From contig JBHGNT010000010.1 of assembly GCA_043228905.1 (NCBI GenBank), positions 9,920,001-9,984,000 on the forward strand: 64,000 bases of DNA, given 5' to 3'. Of the stretch, positions 43,696-56,150 are shown piece by piece. Made by a program: the position numbers and the translations under genes. Each line of letters begins with the position of its first letter. Within the stretch, counting starts at the first letter, position 1. Below the pieces are notes generated by a model, which saw only the letters and a program-made list of their open reading frames with translations, had not been told where the DNA came from and ran no database searches. The stretch is from Azolla caroliniana (Eukaryota; Polypodiophyta).

Positions 43696-45009
43696 TTACT
43701 ATATTAAGAGTTTTGACGATGCCAAATTACAATATTAGTGAATGATCACTTGAATGATGACGATGGCTACCAAGATCAAGGAAACAACAGAAAAAAACAA
43801 CATATCACTCTAGCACTCAACCGTGTAGTTCTCCATCATCCATTGATTAACCTCATTGTGACCACCACCTGACATCACCAAGTCACTCACCATCACCATT
43901 GTAGAAGCTCATTAACATTAAGCAAATAAAATCAAGGAGGAAACAAGGAAAATTTTATGCGAAACAACCTAACCACCACCGAGTACACAGATTGATCAAA
44001 CATTGGATTAAGCAGGAGGAATATGTGTATGTAGTTAGGGTTTTGGCCCATTAACAAAGTCTCCACAAAGTAACTCTTGTCCCGTTCATCAAGGTTGCTA
44101 GCAGTCTTTCATAGGCTCAACCCTTAGGTCCTTGTCTATTCACACTTGACTACTTCATTACAAGCAATCAAGTGAAAAAATATTACCATAGTAGGATTGA
44201 AAAAAACTCAATCCTTACCCTTCATTCTTGATGAACTAGCCCACACCTACTAACCTTAAGCCTAGAGAACTATCATTCATTATTCCATGTGGTTACAATG
44301 GCTATGCTTGTAGCAACCCCTATACCAAAACAAAGTTACCTACTTCACAACCACAAAATCAAAGTGGCGATGGTCAAAGTCATGATTACATAGTTCAAGG
44401 AACATGACACATATCGAACTCCACATTCAAACCATCGTTTACATATTCACACCGATACACAAATTTCTCTAGTTGACACCCTAATGTGGACATCATTGTT
44501 TCCATGCATACAACCACACTTTTTGAGGACTCTCCTCTTTCTCTTGAGATTGTTTTAAATTAAAAGAAATTGGGGTGTTTAGTGATCTAAACTTGTCCAT
44601 TTAGGGTGTGATTTCTTTATTTGGATGTGCTTCAAATTGTTTTTTTTTGTCTTGAATTTCATTTTTTCAAATATTTTCCCTTAATTCATGGCACACATAG
44701 TGTGAGCTTACAAAAGACTCAATCTTAAATTTGAATTGTTGTATTAATCCCTGGTAGCAGCACCAAAAAGACATTATCTCTCTAGGAGTTGTACTTGTAA
44801 GTAGACCTTGGTTCATGTTTGAACTCATTAGTTAAGGTTGTCTTTTGGGGTTCCATGACCATGTGCCCTAATATTGGCAAGATGGGTGGAGGATGTTTTC
44901 TCAAAGTCCTTAAATCCTCAAAAAGCACGATTTGCTTACATGAATAAACCAAAAGACTCACAAACAAGACCAAAAATTAAACAAAAACTCTCACTTGGCA
45001 ATAAGTGTT
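43696..45009. other. Unassigned DNA with a possible decayed tRNA-Asp primer site
   Basis: No coding sequence is recognisable. At 44748-44765 the plus strand reads TCCCTGGTAGCAGCACCA, similar to the tRNA-Asp 3' end with about five transitions. This could be the primer site of another minus-strand gypsy relic. T-rich runs occur near 44640. Confidence 0.35.
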
Positions 45010-45480
45010 AAGAGTCTATTATTAATCAATAGACCAATAAAGTAAAATAAGGTAAATAGATTGGATAGAAGAACCCGTTCCATTCGACCACCCTCGAGCT
45101 ATGATCAAGACATAGCCAACCTACCATTGATGTCCCATACCGTTGGATATTAGGATGACGAATACCTTGGAAGAGATAACATGATCGTCGTGACAAAAGC
45201 CTAGCCCGCACCACTGGTGTCTTAAGACGGCAACCTTCCAACGTAATGTCCTTATGAGGGTAGCTAGGCCTCATATTTATGTATACCTCTACCTAGGCCC
45301 TTGAATAGATATGCCTCTCTAAAAGACTCTCCATTCATAGGTTGTCAAGATCATGATAGTGCATGCACCTATCATTCATTCTATCCAATCACATTAGTCC
45401 CTTTCTAACATTAGCTAACATACTCTTCACTTATGTAAATATTGTCACAGGAGAAATCATAGATCCTACCAAATATTAGT
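45010..45480 (-). repeat. Old LTR related to chromovirus Gy3
   Basis: Blocks matching the Gy3 LTR appear in the same order: cgaccaccctcgagc, gatgtcccataccgt, ttccaacg..tgtccttatgagggtagctaggcctcatatttat, taggccc. The core TATA region on the minus strand is retained (ATAAATATGAGGCC). The rest is much diverged and has no clear ends. No gag-pol sequence adjoins it. Confidence 0.65.
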
Positions 45481-48192
45481 GACCTACCCTCACAATGTTA
45501 TGTGTGCATAACAACAAGAATCTTAATCGCTTCAACAAGATATAAGCCACAAATAAGAGTAAGAAGAACTAAATTTTATTAATGAGTTAACTTTGATCGG
45601 AAGAGTGACCATTAGATCTCAAGAGGAAACTGTAGATTAAATGTAAAGAGAAAACCTCTAAGGAGATTCAAAATGTGACCTTTTATACCTCTTTTACAAA
45701 AAACAAAATCCCTAAGACCATTTCACACATTATTAAAGAACCTCTAACTTTAAGTTAATTGTTGCATTTCTACATAAGTTTTTTATTCCTAGAGCATCTT
45801 ATGAGTACTTTAACACTTCCACTTGTGTTAGTATGTTATGTTGTTTGAGCTCATTTGTGTATGCCAAACAACTTGATCATCACAATCCTTCCAAATGTAA
45901 GGATGCACAAGCATTGAGAGGGTGGAATCTACATTTCATGCTCACAATCGTTCGGGGATAGTTATTTTGTGTTGCAACTTATTAAACACACAAATTTAGT
46001 TAGGTAGTAAGATTAGGATCTTAAAACTAGAGAATCAATTAGGTATTGGGCAAATGGTTGAAGCTTGTAGAAGTTTAGAGATATCTTAGAATCAAAATGA
46101 GTGAAGCAATAAGATTAGGATCTAAAAACAAGAGAAGCAATTAGAGATTTGGCAGATGGTAGAAGAATACGAATTTTGAATTCTCTTTTGCTTGCAATAA
46201 TAAAAGTGATAAAAAGGAAGATGTTCGACAAAGGAAAATGCCATATGTCAAAATCAGCAACAATGTGGGACATGTAGTTTTGTCCATGGAAAGAAGTAGA
46301 AACATGTCTTAGTCAAACTTCATTAGTCATGGACTAGTGTAAAGTTTGATTATTGTCCAATAGTGGAGAATAATGTGGATCTCTTTAGGAAGGTCCTAAG
46401 ACCTAAGAAGATAGAGAAGTTAATCTAGGTGCAAGCAAAAGAACATGAACATGGGTTTACCATTAGGGCTAATGACCGATTGTATTAAAGGGAATGTTAG
46501 AAATTGTCCTTGGGTTTGTTCCTCACTCTACTACCAAGTTGTAGCTATGCCAACTCTTTCAAGAGCCTGTAAGCCTTTTAGAACCATATGGCAATTATAG
46601 TATCAACAAGTATATTGGAAGTGGGACTCCTATTGTAGTGACACCATGATTAGTAACGTTGGAGAGAAGCTCACTACAAAAGTTTGAGATGCTCACCATT
46701 TGGATTCTTATGAGCTCTTATGCAAGTGGAACTCTATTAAGGTCATAAAGGAGTGAAGCATTTTAATGTTGTAATTGTAAGGCATATCATATAGTCTATT
46801 ATGAGGTTGTCAATTCATGACACATTTGTAGTTGTACATATGTAAGAGGTTGCATGCACAATTGGATGTAAAGTGATGGCCTCAATGCTTTTGGCATCTA
46901 AGTTTCTAGTACTCTCAAATTTGAAACATTAGTACTCCCAATTTTGAAACGTAAGAAAATGGCTAGTAAAATATTTCCTTACCTTAAAGCAACATTAGAA
47001 GTCATTCCTACAAAAGGCTAAAAGAACAAAGTCTCTTCAACCTTTGTAGAAAGAGGATAACAAAGATGTTAGGAGAAACGACCTATTAAATTAGAAATGA
47101 TTATGGCTAGGTCATGATGTAGGTTTATATCTTCAAGGACAATCATGATTCGTGAACAAATTATAATGTAGCATTACATGATGCAAAAGGCAGTAAGTTG
47201 AAACAAAAACATGTTCGAACTAATCAAAGAGGAGAATTTCTTTGAACTTAATTGGGGCATACAAATTCATTGGTGGCCTTCTACTAATGATACATGCTAG
47301 CAGGTGATTCCAATATGTACCTCTTATTTCATTTTTGTGTGAGCATGGTTTGTGGCATGTGCTATGCTGTGTATGCATAATGCAAATCCAAGGTTTCACA
47401 GTTCTCTAGACCAATAATGCACTTTATAACCACATGATGCACTTAAAACACAGTTTTGAGAAGAACAAACAACACTTAGCAAGTGTTCAAATGCCAGTAC
47501 CTTCACCCTAATACATGGGGTGATATCATCTTGCCCCACATGAGCATAAATCTAAAAGGAATTTCATTCCCTCTTATAAAAGAGAAATTGGACCATAATG
47601 TCTTTCAACATTGAAACTCTTAGTAGACATACATCAAACGTGGGCTCGAAATGTACAACCAAATCAACCAATTCACATTAATCAAGTAGAGGACAAAAGC
47701 ACATGGCTTCTAAGCTCTTCCAAAAGAAGGTCCCATGGTTGTCTTGGAAACATACAAAAGGAAACATCAGCATACAAAAAACATAAATATACTTAATCTG
47801 CATCAATATATTCACCATACATCAGAGTCAACACATTCAGCACTCTATAATTTGCTTCAAAGGCAAATATATTTACAGACAAACTGTTCCTCTATACCCT
47901 TTCTTTAATTTATGAAAGGAGCTTTTGTTATATATTGAAATCCTCGCATTTATATATATACAGATGTGGCAAATGAGATCAGATTCTCAAACAAAGAAAA
48001 TCAGAGAGATAGGCAAACTATGCTCAAATCCTTGTGCTTGTTGCTGCATATATTCAGCCAGCATCCTTACCGTGATTGCCTTCCCCTATTATATTCATTT
48101 TGCAGTTCACGCGTGAGGTACCATCCAATCATATAACAGTATGCTTGAATAATTTGATGATACTATGAGAACTATGATACACACAAGTAGTG
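45481..48192. other. 2.7 kb of unassigned DNA including the RMR gene 3' flank
   Basis: AT-rich with no long or conserved frame. Weak internal repetition occurs near 46010-46150 (aaaactagagaatcaattaggtattgggcaaatgg and a second similar phrase). The part closest to 48192 would be the 3' UTR of the minus-strand RMR-like gene. Confidence 0.45.
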
Positions 48193-51100
48193 TCATACAT
48201 CTAGTGCATTCTTGCCTTTACCAGGATTGAGATATGTAGTCTGGGAGCCATTAGATAGTGAAGAACATGACCCAACAACAGGTGATGCACAACTTGCTCT
48301 CTTTGGATTCAAAAATGATTTACTTCCAATATCCCGAGACGAACTATATGAGTATCGTGGGAGGGAACCCACAGCACCCGAATATCCTGGAAGAAGCGGA
48401 GATGGGTTATGGGAAAATGAGGGAGGTGTGAAGTAAGGTGAAGCTCGGAAAGCCTCCAATGACGATTGCAAAGAAGTGAACTGCCTGTAGGCATTGAGGC
48501 TACTATCCAATAATGGAGGTTGGTAAAATTTAGAGGATGATGCACTGCCTTTGGAGCATGATGAAGAGCCAAGATAACCATTTGAAAAATCAGAATGGGA
48601 AGGGGGGATTTTGATGGGCGGTGACTCTGATGATGAGGCCCACATGGGAGCAAAACCTAGCAATGGTGTTCTCTCTGAAGCTTGAAGATCAGGAAATTCA
48701 TATCGGGCATCACGCTTGCACATAGGACACACAGCTCGCCACAATGTTAACCATGCATCAACACAACTAGCATGAAATCCTGGAAAAGTCAACAGATCAT
48801 AGTAGGTTTACGGAAAATACCTTCCAAGACTTAAATCACGTATAAAATCAATACAGGATATTTCCACTCACTGTGACTGCATGGTAGAATCCTCAGCTTT
48901 TCACCAGGAATATAGTCCTCGAGGCATATGGTGCATGACTCTTGAGCAGCTTTTTCATTGCCAATGACTTGGTAGATATCAGTTGGCATGGCTTCGACAA
49001 TACGTGAACTGATTACACATGGTCCTTTAAATCTAGAACGTCGTCTACTCCTGTTTCTTTTTACAAAACACCAAGTAACAAATCCCGCAGCAATTGCAAC
49101 CAAGAAAATCAGTGCAAATACCATCGTGGACCAAATAGTATCCTCATCATTGCGAAAAATCCAAACACTCGCGGTTGCATCGTCTGCATATTTAGCCAGT
49201 GTTTCACCTGCTGCTTTTGTGACAAATACAGCTGGTATTGTGATGCCATCTGAGCTTCCTGTCACTGAAATCATGAACAAAAGTGCAAAAACTTTGAATT
49301 ACCAAAAGGAAAGAAAACACAAATTTTACAATCATGTGTAAGTAGACTGGTGAGGTTGATTTTTTACTCCACAATTTCTTGCATTTTGATTCGTTGATAA
49401 TTAAGAAAAAAAATATTTGGAGCAATATAAACTATCAATAAAAGCAACATTGGGCTTTGCACATGGGAAAAAAGCATTGTGATACTGATACTGCCTATAA
49501 AACACACTTCTGAAGGTGCAAACATTGATTTTCAAATCACCCTGTGTACTCTCTTTTTCCCTTGTTTGCCTCTAGAGTATCCAATAGTGGTGAGTATGAA
49601 GATAAAGTTCAGATAAAACTGCTCAGAATAAATGCACATTCAGTTTTTGTTGTAGCTAGACAACTGCTCCTAAAGAGAACATCCTTGTGCAAGATACCAC
49701 GTGAAAGCAATAGACCAGCAACATACCACACTTCATGACCATGTGAGCAGAGACGTAGGCGATGAGCCAGCAATTCAGGAACAAGATACTCACACCTGCC
49801 ACAACTGGGATCATGGCCCAATTCTGACCTCCTACGTACCACTGGAAATAAGCATCCCGGAGACTTGTATTAAGATAGCAACTGAGGTCCAAAACTAACT
49901 ATGCAACAGTTGACCAAAGGTCAGGATGCAACCAGTTGCATAGCATATCAAAATGGCATCTTGCTAGCTAATCAAAATATGTTTACCAATCTGCACAGTA
50001 TGCGAGAACAAATATCACATGGCATCAAGTCATGCCGAGCTCCAAACTAAGGAGCAGGATGCCGACCATCTCAAATCCAAAGTTACCAATGTGAAAAATC
50101 CTGAGTAGACCATCTCTTTATCCTCTTCCTGTCACTCATATCATCATTTGGCTGTACCATAGAAATATCAATCAGCCATTCTCTGATGATTATTTGTAGA
50201 TCTCTTCTCTAAGAAAATATCATCCATATTCCTCTATTTCCTTTGTGACAATATCTATAGATCTCTTTCCTAAGTGAATGTCATCTTCCCTTCTCCGTTC
50301 CTGACCTAGTCTAAGGGGTCATGGCCGGAGCTTCTTATTATGATATAATAGGAAGATCGAATGCATCTATTTTCCATTTATACTAGTTTTGCATAAGTGA
50401 TTGTAAAACTATTTAGAATCTAATCTTACAATATTCATTTCTTGTGACTGTGTAATAGAAAGATAAATAGACCATTCCAGAGCGATCACTTTAGAAGGAA
50501 AATAGAAACATCCATGTTTTGGATTGAAAAACAACATAAAAAACCAGTATGGCTGTCCGAATACTTAAATGCATGCAGTCTACGAGGCATACTTTTAATA
50601 TATTAAAAACAAGATAAAATATTTCAGATGTAATCCCTCAATTGGTCTCATAGGCCATTTTGACCTCTTATAAACGTTACTATGTATCTTTCTTCCTTTC
50701 CTAAGTGGATGCCCTCTGTCCTCTATTTCCTCACCTCAATCATATAGTCTAAGGGGTCATGAGTTTGAACTTCTTATTTTGATATATATTTGGAAGATGT
50801 ATTGCATATGCATATCTGGTTAATGCTTATTTGTAGTGCTTGAAAAAATATCTAGAATCTAATCTGAAAAATATTTCACTTCATTCATATGAATCAAAAA
50901 ACTCTAACACTTTTTAAAACTTGTATTTCAAACAGCCATAACTAAAATTTAGTATTCATCCCTGAAGTCCACTCGATGAGCTCAGAATTTATTAATTATA
51001 TTGATTTGATCTGATTTAGCCGCAGCCACAGCATACCTACATTACAGATTTATCGACAATTGGAATGAGATCAAGTGTCTATAATGTAGGAAAAGAAACA

Positions 51101-54100
51101 CATAGAGATAAGTAAAGAAGAGAGAAAGAGAAAGATATATTAACGTCTTTTAAGAGGCCAAAATGGCCTATAAGACCAAATAAGAGATTACATCTTGAGT
51201 GTTGTCTCGTCTTTGAGAACAAATCAAAATAAAATAAATACTACACAGTAAATATAAAAGTAAATAAGATGAAAAGAGAAGCAACGAGGGAGTCTGGTTT
51301 TTGGCACATGTGAGATTCTCAAGTTAGGTATATTGTGGCTTTTGTCTTCGAAAGATCTCTAGCATAGGTCGATCCAGAATGGAAATGTCTCCGAAGCGAG
51401 GGAAGCACCTACAATGGCGGGAGATAATGGCTTTTATCTGTCGATGACAAGGGTGTCGAGAGAAGAGACCAAACAGACCCCGTACATTCCACAGTGTCAT
51501 CTACTTAGTGAATTAAATGAGAGGCCAAATGGGTATCCAAGTCTCTAGTACCTATAGATTGTCAAGATAGCAACATTTATTGGCGACCAAGATCTGCTGC
51601 ATATCATTCTGGACAGCCAATGCAAACCTACTTATGCATGTTAATTTTCAGCCTATTAGAGGCCAAACAAACATATCAAAACCCTGTAGCTTTGCTGATA
51701 ATCTTCTGATAGGATCACAGAAACATAATGAATCTCCTTCCAGGACTGCCAAAAGTCTAGTACGACAAGTTTTCGGGAAGAGCAAGCTCCAAGACACAGT
51801 CAGTGGCAAGCAGTTGTTCGAGTTCTTAGGTATTGAAATGCATTACCATTTTGTTTGTGGTGAGTGGAATCCTAAGTCATCAACTTGGTCTACTGTCCCA
51901 TTCAAGGAAATGAGGCTAATTTGTTTCCTAAGACAATTTCAAGCAAAAGCCTTTATCAGCTCCTCCATTGAGTCAATGTTGGACCACTGTTCTAGAGCTG
52001 CGAGGAGGTCTGGAGGGTGGCAGCTTCAAATCTACACTCTAAATACATCTCCCTTCTCAGATTCTCTATCTATTATCTTTTTGGCATTTATCATCAAGTG
52101 AGATTTTCTTCCCCATTTATTTAAAGATTGATTGTAACTATTTGGTAGTTCAACCATCACCTGACTACCAAACAGCCACTTCACGTCCCACATCTCCGCT
52201 TTATATAAATTGGCTGTTCTAGTCCCTTTTGTTAATATAATCAATTTTGTTCCTAATATACAAATATAGGCTACATGGATGTATGTCTCTATTTTTATTT
52301 CGAGCTCTATTCTGTTGCTACATCCTAACCACACCAAAAACAAAAGAACATGTACTTTGTAATGTCTCATATAAGGACATTTGGTATGATATTCAGGACT
52401 TCCTATAAGGTTGACTGCTAATGACAATGAGACTCAGCATTCTCGTCGTGCATATGCTCAGTCACAAAACCAAACATGTGGAAGATCAAAATAGGGAAAT
52501 TGAGCAATTAACTTTATCTTGAATTCAGCTTTTGACATTTTATGTGCGCTACCATTTTAAAATCCCCCACCTACACACCTGGGAAGAGTTCTTTGAAACG
52601 ATCTTTAGTCCAGGAGTTCTGTTGCCCCCATGCACATTAATATATCATCACTATGCTCTTATTTTCGTCAAAGGCACTGTATTATACAATACAAAAAGAT
52701 ACATAAACCATTAAATGTTTCTTCTGTGTCATGAATCCATGGGAACTACTATTGGTTCTTCTCTACTCATCAACTCTATGGAACTACTAGTGGTTGTATG
52801 AATATAAATTTCATATTGCAAAGTACCCTCAACCTCTCCTCCATTCCTCTCATAACCCTGCCCCCACCCTATATTTGTCATATTCAGCTTCTCATACATC
52901 TGCCTTGGATCTGAAGCCTGAAAGCATGAAGAAGTTGTGTATGATCATCTTCTGTCTGTGTAAAACATAATAACATACCCTGGCCTTACAATAAGAAATG
53001 TCTACAGAGGGATGGCGCCGTCACTATCCCATCTCTTGTCTTAAGTACAGATAACACCGAAAAACTCCCAAGAACTATGTTGCATCTTCATGAAATTGTC
53101 CTGATAACAATAGCATACATTCCCTACAATGAGTCGAGGAAATTAGTATCGCAATGCACCATCACCATTATAGAAAGCACTAAGGCACTATTGCAGTTGT
53201 TCACCTGTAATTGGCAACTAGTGGCTGGCTGCATATATTAGCATTGCTGTGCTATGAAAATCTGTCCGAGCGTGGATTTTACACCAATGTCCATATTTTA
53301 AATTAGATCAGGTGATTTTAACTAATTTACTAAACATAATTCGTCAGGGGGACTTGAACTTCCAAACTACCAATAGATTACTCACCTTACACAATGTTAA
53401 TGATTAGTATCCATCAATCTGGTTGGGTTGCTGGCTATGGCGTAGAATCTACATAGAGTAGCAATTCATGGGCATCAAGTATTCCAAAATGATTCTTCTA
53501 GATATGTCTGCTGTACCCATGGGACTATCCTCTAGTTAAAACTACCGTAAAAGAGAAAAGAACAGAAAAACTGTTGCCATCCCATAACTGAATGCCAATG
53601 AGGAGTTTTATATCCCATCTACACCAACAACCTCCTCATTGGTGTCATTGCTAGTACTAATAAGAGATTGTTTTATTATAGAAATCCCATCCATCAAGAA
53701 TAAATGGTGTGAGGATGCCATGTTTATACTCACTTGTAGTGACATTCGAGCCAGACTCATTGTTATAGATGATAATTGCTGTGAAACCAGCAGCTTGGCC
53801 ATTGCGAACTTTTGTCTCAGCTGAGCAGTTCCCCTGCATTGCCAACAAGATCGGTGAGCTGCTAGCCCACTTATCACTCCGAGCTTTGAGAGGAGAGCAT
53901 GCATCCGTCGCTGGGCTCCCAAGTACCACAAAGCCACCGATAGCGGAGCCTTGAAGAGGCGTAGCTGCACATAGCACATGCAAAAGATGGTTCCGAGTCA
54001 TTACAACAACTGTATATATGCCTGGTTCTTTAATATTATTAGACAAATGAATAGACAAGATATATATAGTAGAAGATGAAACCTCTTCAAATAGGTGAGC

Positions 54101-54383
54101 AAAAATATATTTGCGACGTTTTGATTGATTCTAAGTTCCAAAATATATTAGTGCTTCTAGAATTAGATACTGGCACTGCTTTGAGTGATACTGGAATGGG
54201 AAAAAAGGGGAAAAAAAGGAAGCGCTGCTTACCGAAGGTAGCTTGGATGGAGCGGAAGGTGAGGGTGGAGGAGCTGGAGATGAGGATAACGGCCGCAGCA
54301 GCGCCGCCTGCAGGAGCAGGATAGTTGGAGAAGGACAGATATCCAGTGAAGAGGGTAATGATTAGCAGGATATTGCGCCACAT
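48193..54383 (-). CDS. RMR-like PA-TM-RING-H2 protein (vacuolar sorting receptor / E3 ubiquitin ligase), 4 exons
   Basis: Exons (minus): 54383-54233, 53964-53734, 49264-48872, 48779-48193, with GT/AG borders and consistent phases; 453 aa. Residues 1-20 form a signal peptide ([18 protein letters not shown]). A protease-associated (PA) lumenal domain follows ([49 protein letters not shown]). The transmembrane helix is about 171-194 ([19 protein letters not shown]). A RING-H2 finger has C237, C240, C255, H257, H260, C263, C275, C278 ([33 protein letters not shown]). The tail (about 280-453) is Ser/Pro-rich. In known RMR proteins the PA domain binds vacuolar cargo in the secretory pathway and the RING faces the cytosol. 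All eight zinc ligands are present. Intron 2 is 4.5 kb and holds repeats; introns 1 and 3 are short. Confidence 0.93.
49265..50160. other. Start of intron 2 of the RMR-like gene
   Basis: No exon needed by the protein lies here: exons 2 and 3 join in phase and the PA domain is complete without it. A minus frame at 49892-49656 encodes a hydrophobic stretch ([20 protein letters not shown]) but lacks a recognisable family and start or splice support, so I do not call a gene. Confidence 0.5.
50220..50840. repeat. Two related repeat copies in RMR intron 2
   Basis: 50255-50400 and 50690-50830 share tcttcctttcctaagtg.atg, ctaaggggtcatg, ttcttatt.tgatat and ggaagat.gaatgcat. The second copy is the left half of the inverted-repeat element at 50626-51196. 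They are related to the repeat at 18700-18795. Confidence 0.65.
50626..51196. repeat. Inverted-repeat (MITE- or foldback-like) element in RMR intron 2
   Basis: The left arm, starting agatgtaatccctcaattggtc (50626 on), and the right arm, ending gaccaaataagagattacatct (about 51173-51194), are inverted copies of about 70 bp. Both include GGCCATTTTG.CCTCTTA and the ACGTTA..AT.TATCTTTC block. No transposase lies between them. The 570-bp size and the presence of other copies in the window suggest a non-autonomous DNA element. Clear target duplications are not visible. Confidence 0.65.
51580..53733. other. Remainder of RMR intron 2
   Basis: A plus frame at 51580-52101 (173 codons) has no recognised domain and is probably chance or old transposon sequence. 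52100-53733 holds no recognisable gene. Intronic for the minus-strand RMR-like gene. Confidence 0.5.
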
Positions 54384-55009
54384 ATTTGTTCAATTCAAAG
54401 CAGGTATTAGTCCTGAAAATCAGAACAGAGGGAATGCGAGAGGTACAGAAACAGAAACAGACGCAGACAGTGAAAGGTAGGTACATACATCCACAGAGAG
54501 AGATGTATGTATGTACATATGTATGTATGTACTTCTCTCTGTCTCGTATACGGATATTTGGGATGACAAATACACATACGGATACGGATATACATACATA
54601 CGAAGGCATTATCTCATATTCTTATGTAATTATTTTATTAGCTGCGTATAAATAAAATAAAATAAAATAAAATAAATAAAGCAACCTTATCTTCTTCATT
54701 CTCTTAGATGAAAACCCCCCAAAAACAAACACACCTTTTGTTTGGCCTTTCACTATTGTTTTGTCTCTTCATGGACACTCTCTCGTGTTTTGTTTCGTTT
54801 TGTTTTGTTTTGTCAGAATGTTTGCGTGAGTGAGTGAGATAGATAGGTAGATGAAACCCACAAAAAACACACACTTTGGCTTTTCTCTTGTTTTGTTTTG
54901 TTTTGTTTTGTTTTGTTTGATGGAGTGCCTGCTTGTGTGAGTGAGGGATAGATAAATAGATAAATATTTTTCGCGTCTATAGAGAGGCCGATATTGACCC
55001 ATGGGACCT
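54384..55009. repeat. RMR gene 5' flank with microsatellites
   Basis: Interrupted (ATGT)n near 54506-54532, (ATAAA)n at about 54647-54680, and (GTTTT)n at about 54787-54812 and 54889-54918. The two GTTTT runs lie in a loosely duplicated block of about 120 bp ending in gtgagtgagnnatagata. The promoter and 5' UTR of the RMR-like gene should lie here; I see no clear TATA element. Confidence 0.75.
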
Positions 55010-55341
55010 AAGTACAAAAGTTTTCTTGATGTGTGGTTCCTTCCTACGAAGGGCTATTCATACTTTTAAGCACCAAGTCTCGATGTGTGAATAACACATA
55101 TGTACATGTATGAGCTCAACTTTCTAGGCGTTCTCTTTAGTGCCACACTCAAGCCATCACCCCCTCTTAATATATCATCATAGCTTTCACGAATTGCGGT
55201 ATTTGTAGAGCATGTAAAAAGCAAGTGATACTCATCCTCTACACATTGTCTTTGACCATATTCGAGTTTGTTTTCCACACATTGACAATCTGGTCCACTT
55301 TCAGCACACAATCTTCTCACAATCACAATCATAATGTGCAC
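55010..55341 (-). pseudogene. LINE 3'-end fragment with C-terminal zinc-finger-like motif (copy 1)
   Basis: The minus frame 55341-55066 contains CQCVENKLEYGQRQCVEDEYHLLFTC, whose VEDEYHLLFTC end is the usual C-terminal motif of many non-LTR retrotransposon ORF2 proteins (E.E.H.LF.C). A closely similar stretch in the same orientation is at 62221-62470. The 340 bp from 55342 to 55680 beyond it shows nothing recognisable. Confidence 0.65.
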
Positions 55342-55718
55342 TTTTGATTGATAGGTTTATTAGTAAATTCTTGAGTATTAAGAGTCACTGCTCAAATACA
55401 CACCTGCAATATAAAAATGATTTAGTTTTTTTTACTATTGCATGTCATATTTGACTTTTGAAACGATATTAAATTCTATGTATTTCTATCTCAAAACATA
55501 TATCTATTTAATCTTTTCGTTGCATGAGGATTATACATCTAGTTCTCTAATTCATAACATAATTACATAACCACCAATCCTAACCAATAAAGCCATCAAG
55601 AAGAACATCCATCATCTTGTGTCACAATAAGGTGTATGCCCTCAAAAAAGACAATGAACTGTATGGAGATGTTAGTCGGTAAAACAAAATTATGGTCAGG
55701 GGAGAATCCGAGCAGCGA

Positions 55719-56022
55719 TGGCGGGAGCAAACGCACCGGAACAGGGCGCGCAGACATGGCGTGCAGGAGCAGGAGCAGGTGCACGTTGAGGAACGCGCGT
55801 GCTGCCCAACAGAGCAAGAGGCGCCAACTGCTGTCCAGGCCGTCACACTGGAGAACTGCAGGTAATAAGCAGTAGAGCGTTGGCGGGAGCAAACGCAGCA
55901 GAGCGCGGAGTGGGAGCAGCAGAAAAAGGCGAGCAGGAGCAGGAGTAGGTGCACACTAAGGAACACGCGCGCTGTCCAACAGAGCAAGAGGAGGAGCACA
56001 ACGCCAATTGCTGTCCAGGTAC
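55719..56022 (+). repeat. Duplicated 5'-UTR unit of Li3 (about 162 bp, then about 142 bp)
   Basis: gcgggagcaaacgca occurs at 55721 and 55883, and both copies continue through gcaggagcaggag.aggtgcac, aggaac.cgcg and gctgtccaac/gctgcccaac to tgctgtccagg. The unit is GC-rich, unlike its surroundings. By position it should contain the internal promoter. Confidence 0.85.
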
Positions 56023-56150
56023 TCTCACACACAATCCTCCCTCCCTCCCCCAACCAAAAAACGCAAAGTAACACATTAAAAAAACACAAAACAAAGGGGG
56101 AAGGGAAGAACAACACATACAACCTAGGCTCGCAAGACACATAACTCGCT

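Noticed and set aside
49656-49892. Hydrophobic frame in RMR intron 2 as an extra exon
   Set aside because: Exons 2 and 3 already join in phase within a complete PA domain; including it would break the domain.
51580-52101. 173-codon plus-strand frame in the RMR intron
   Set aside because: No family pattern and no neighbouring element parts; probably chance.
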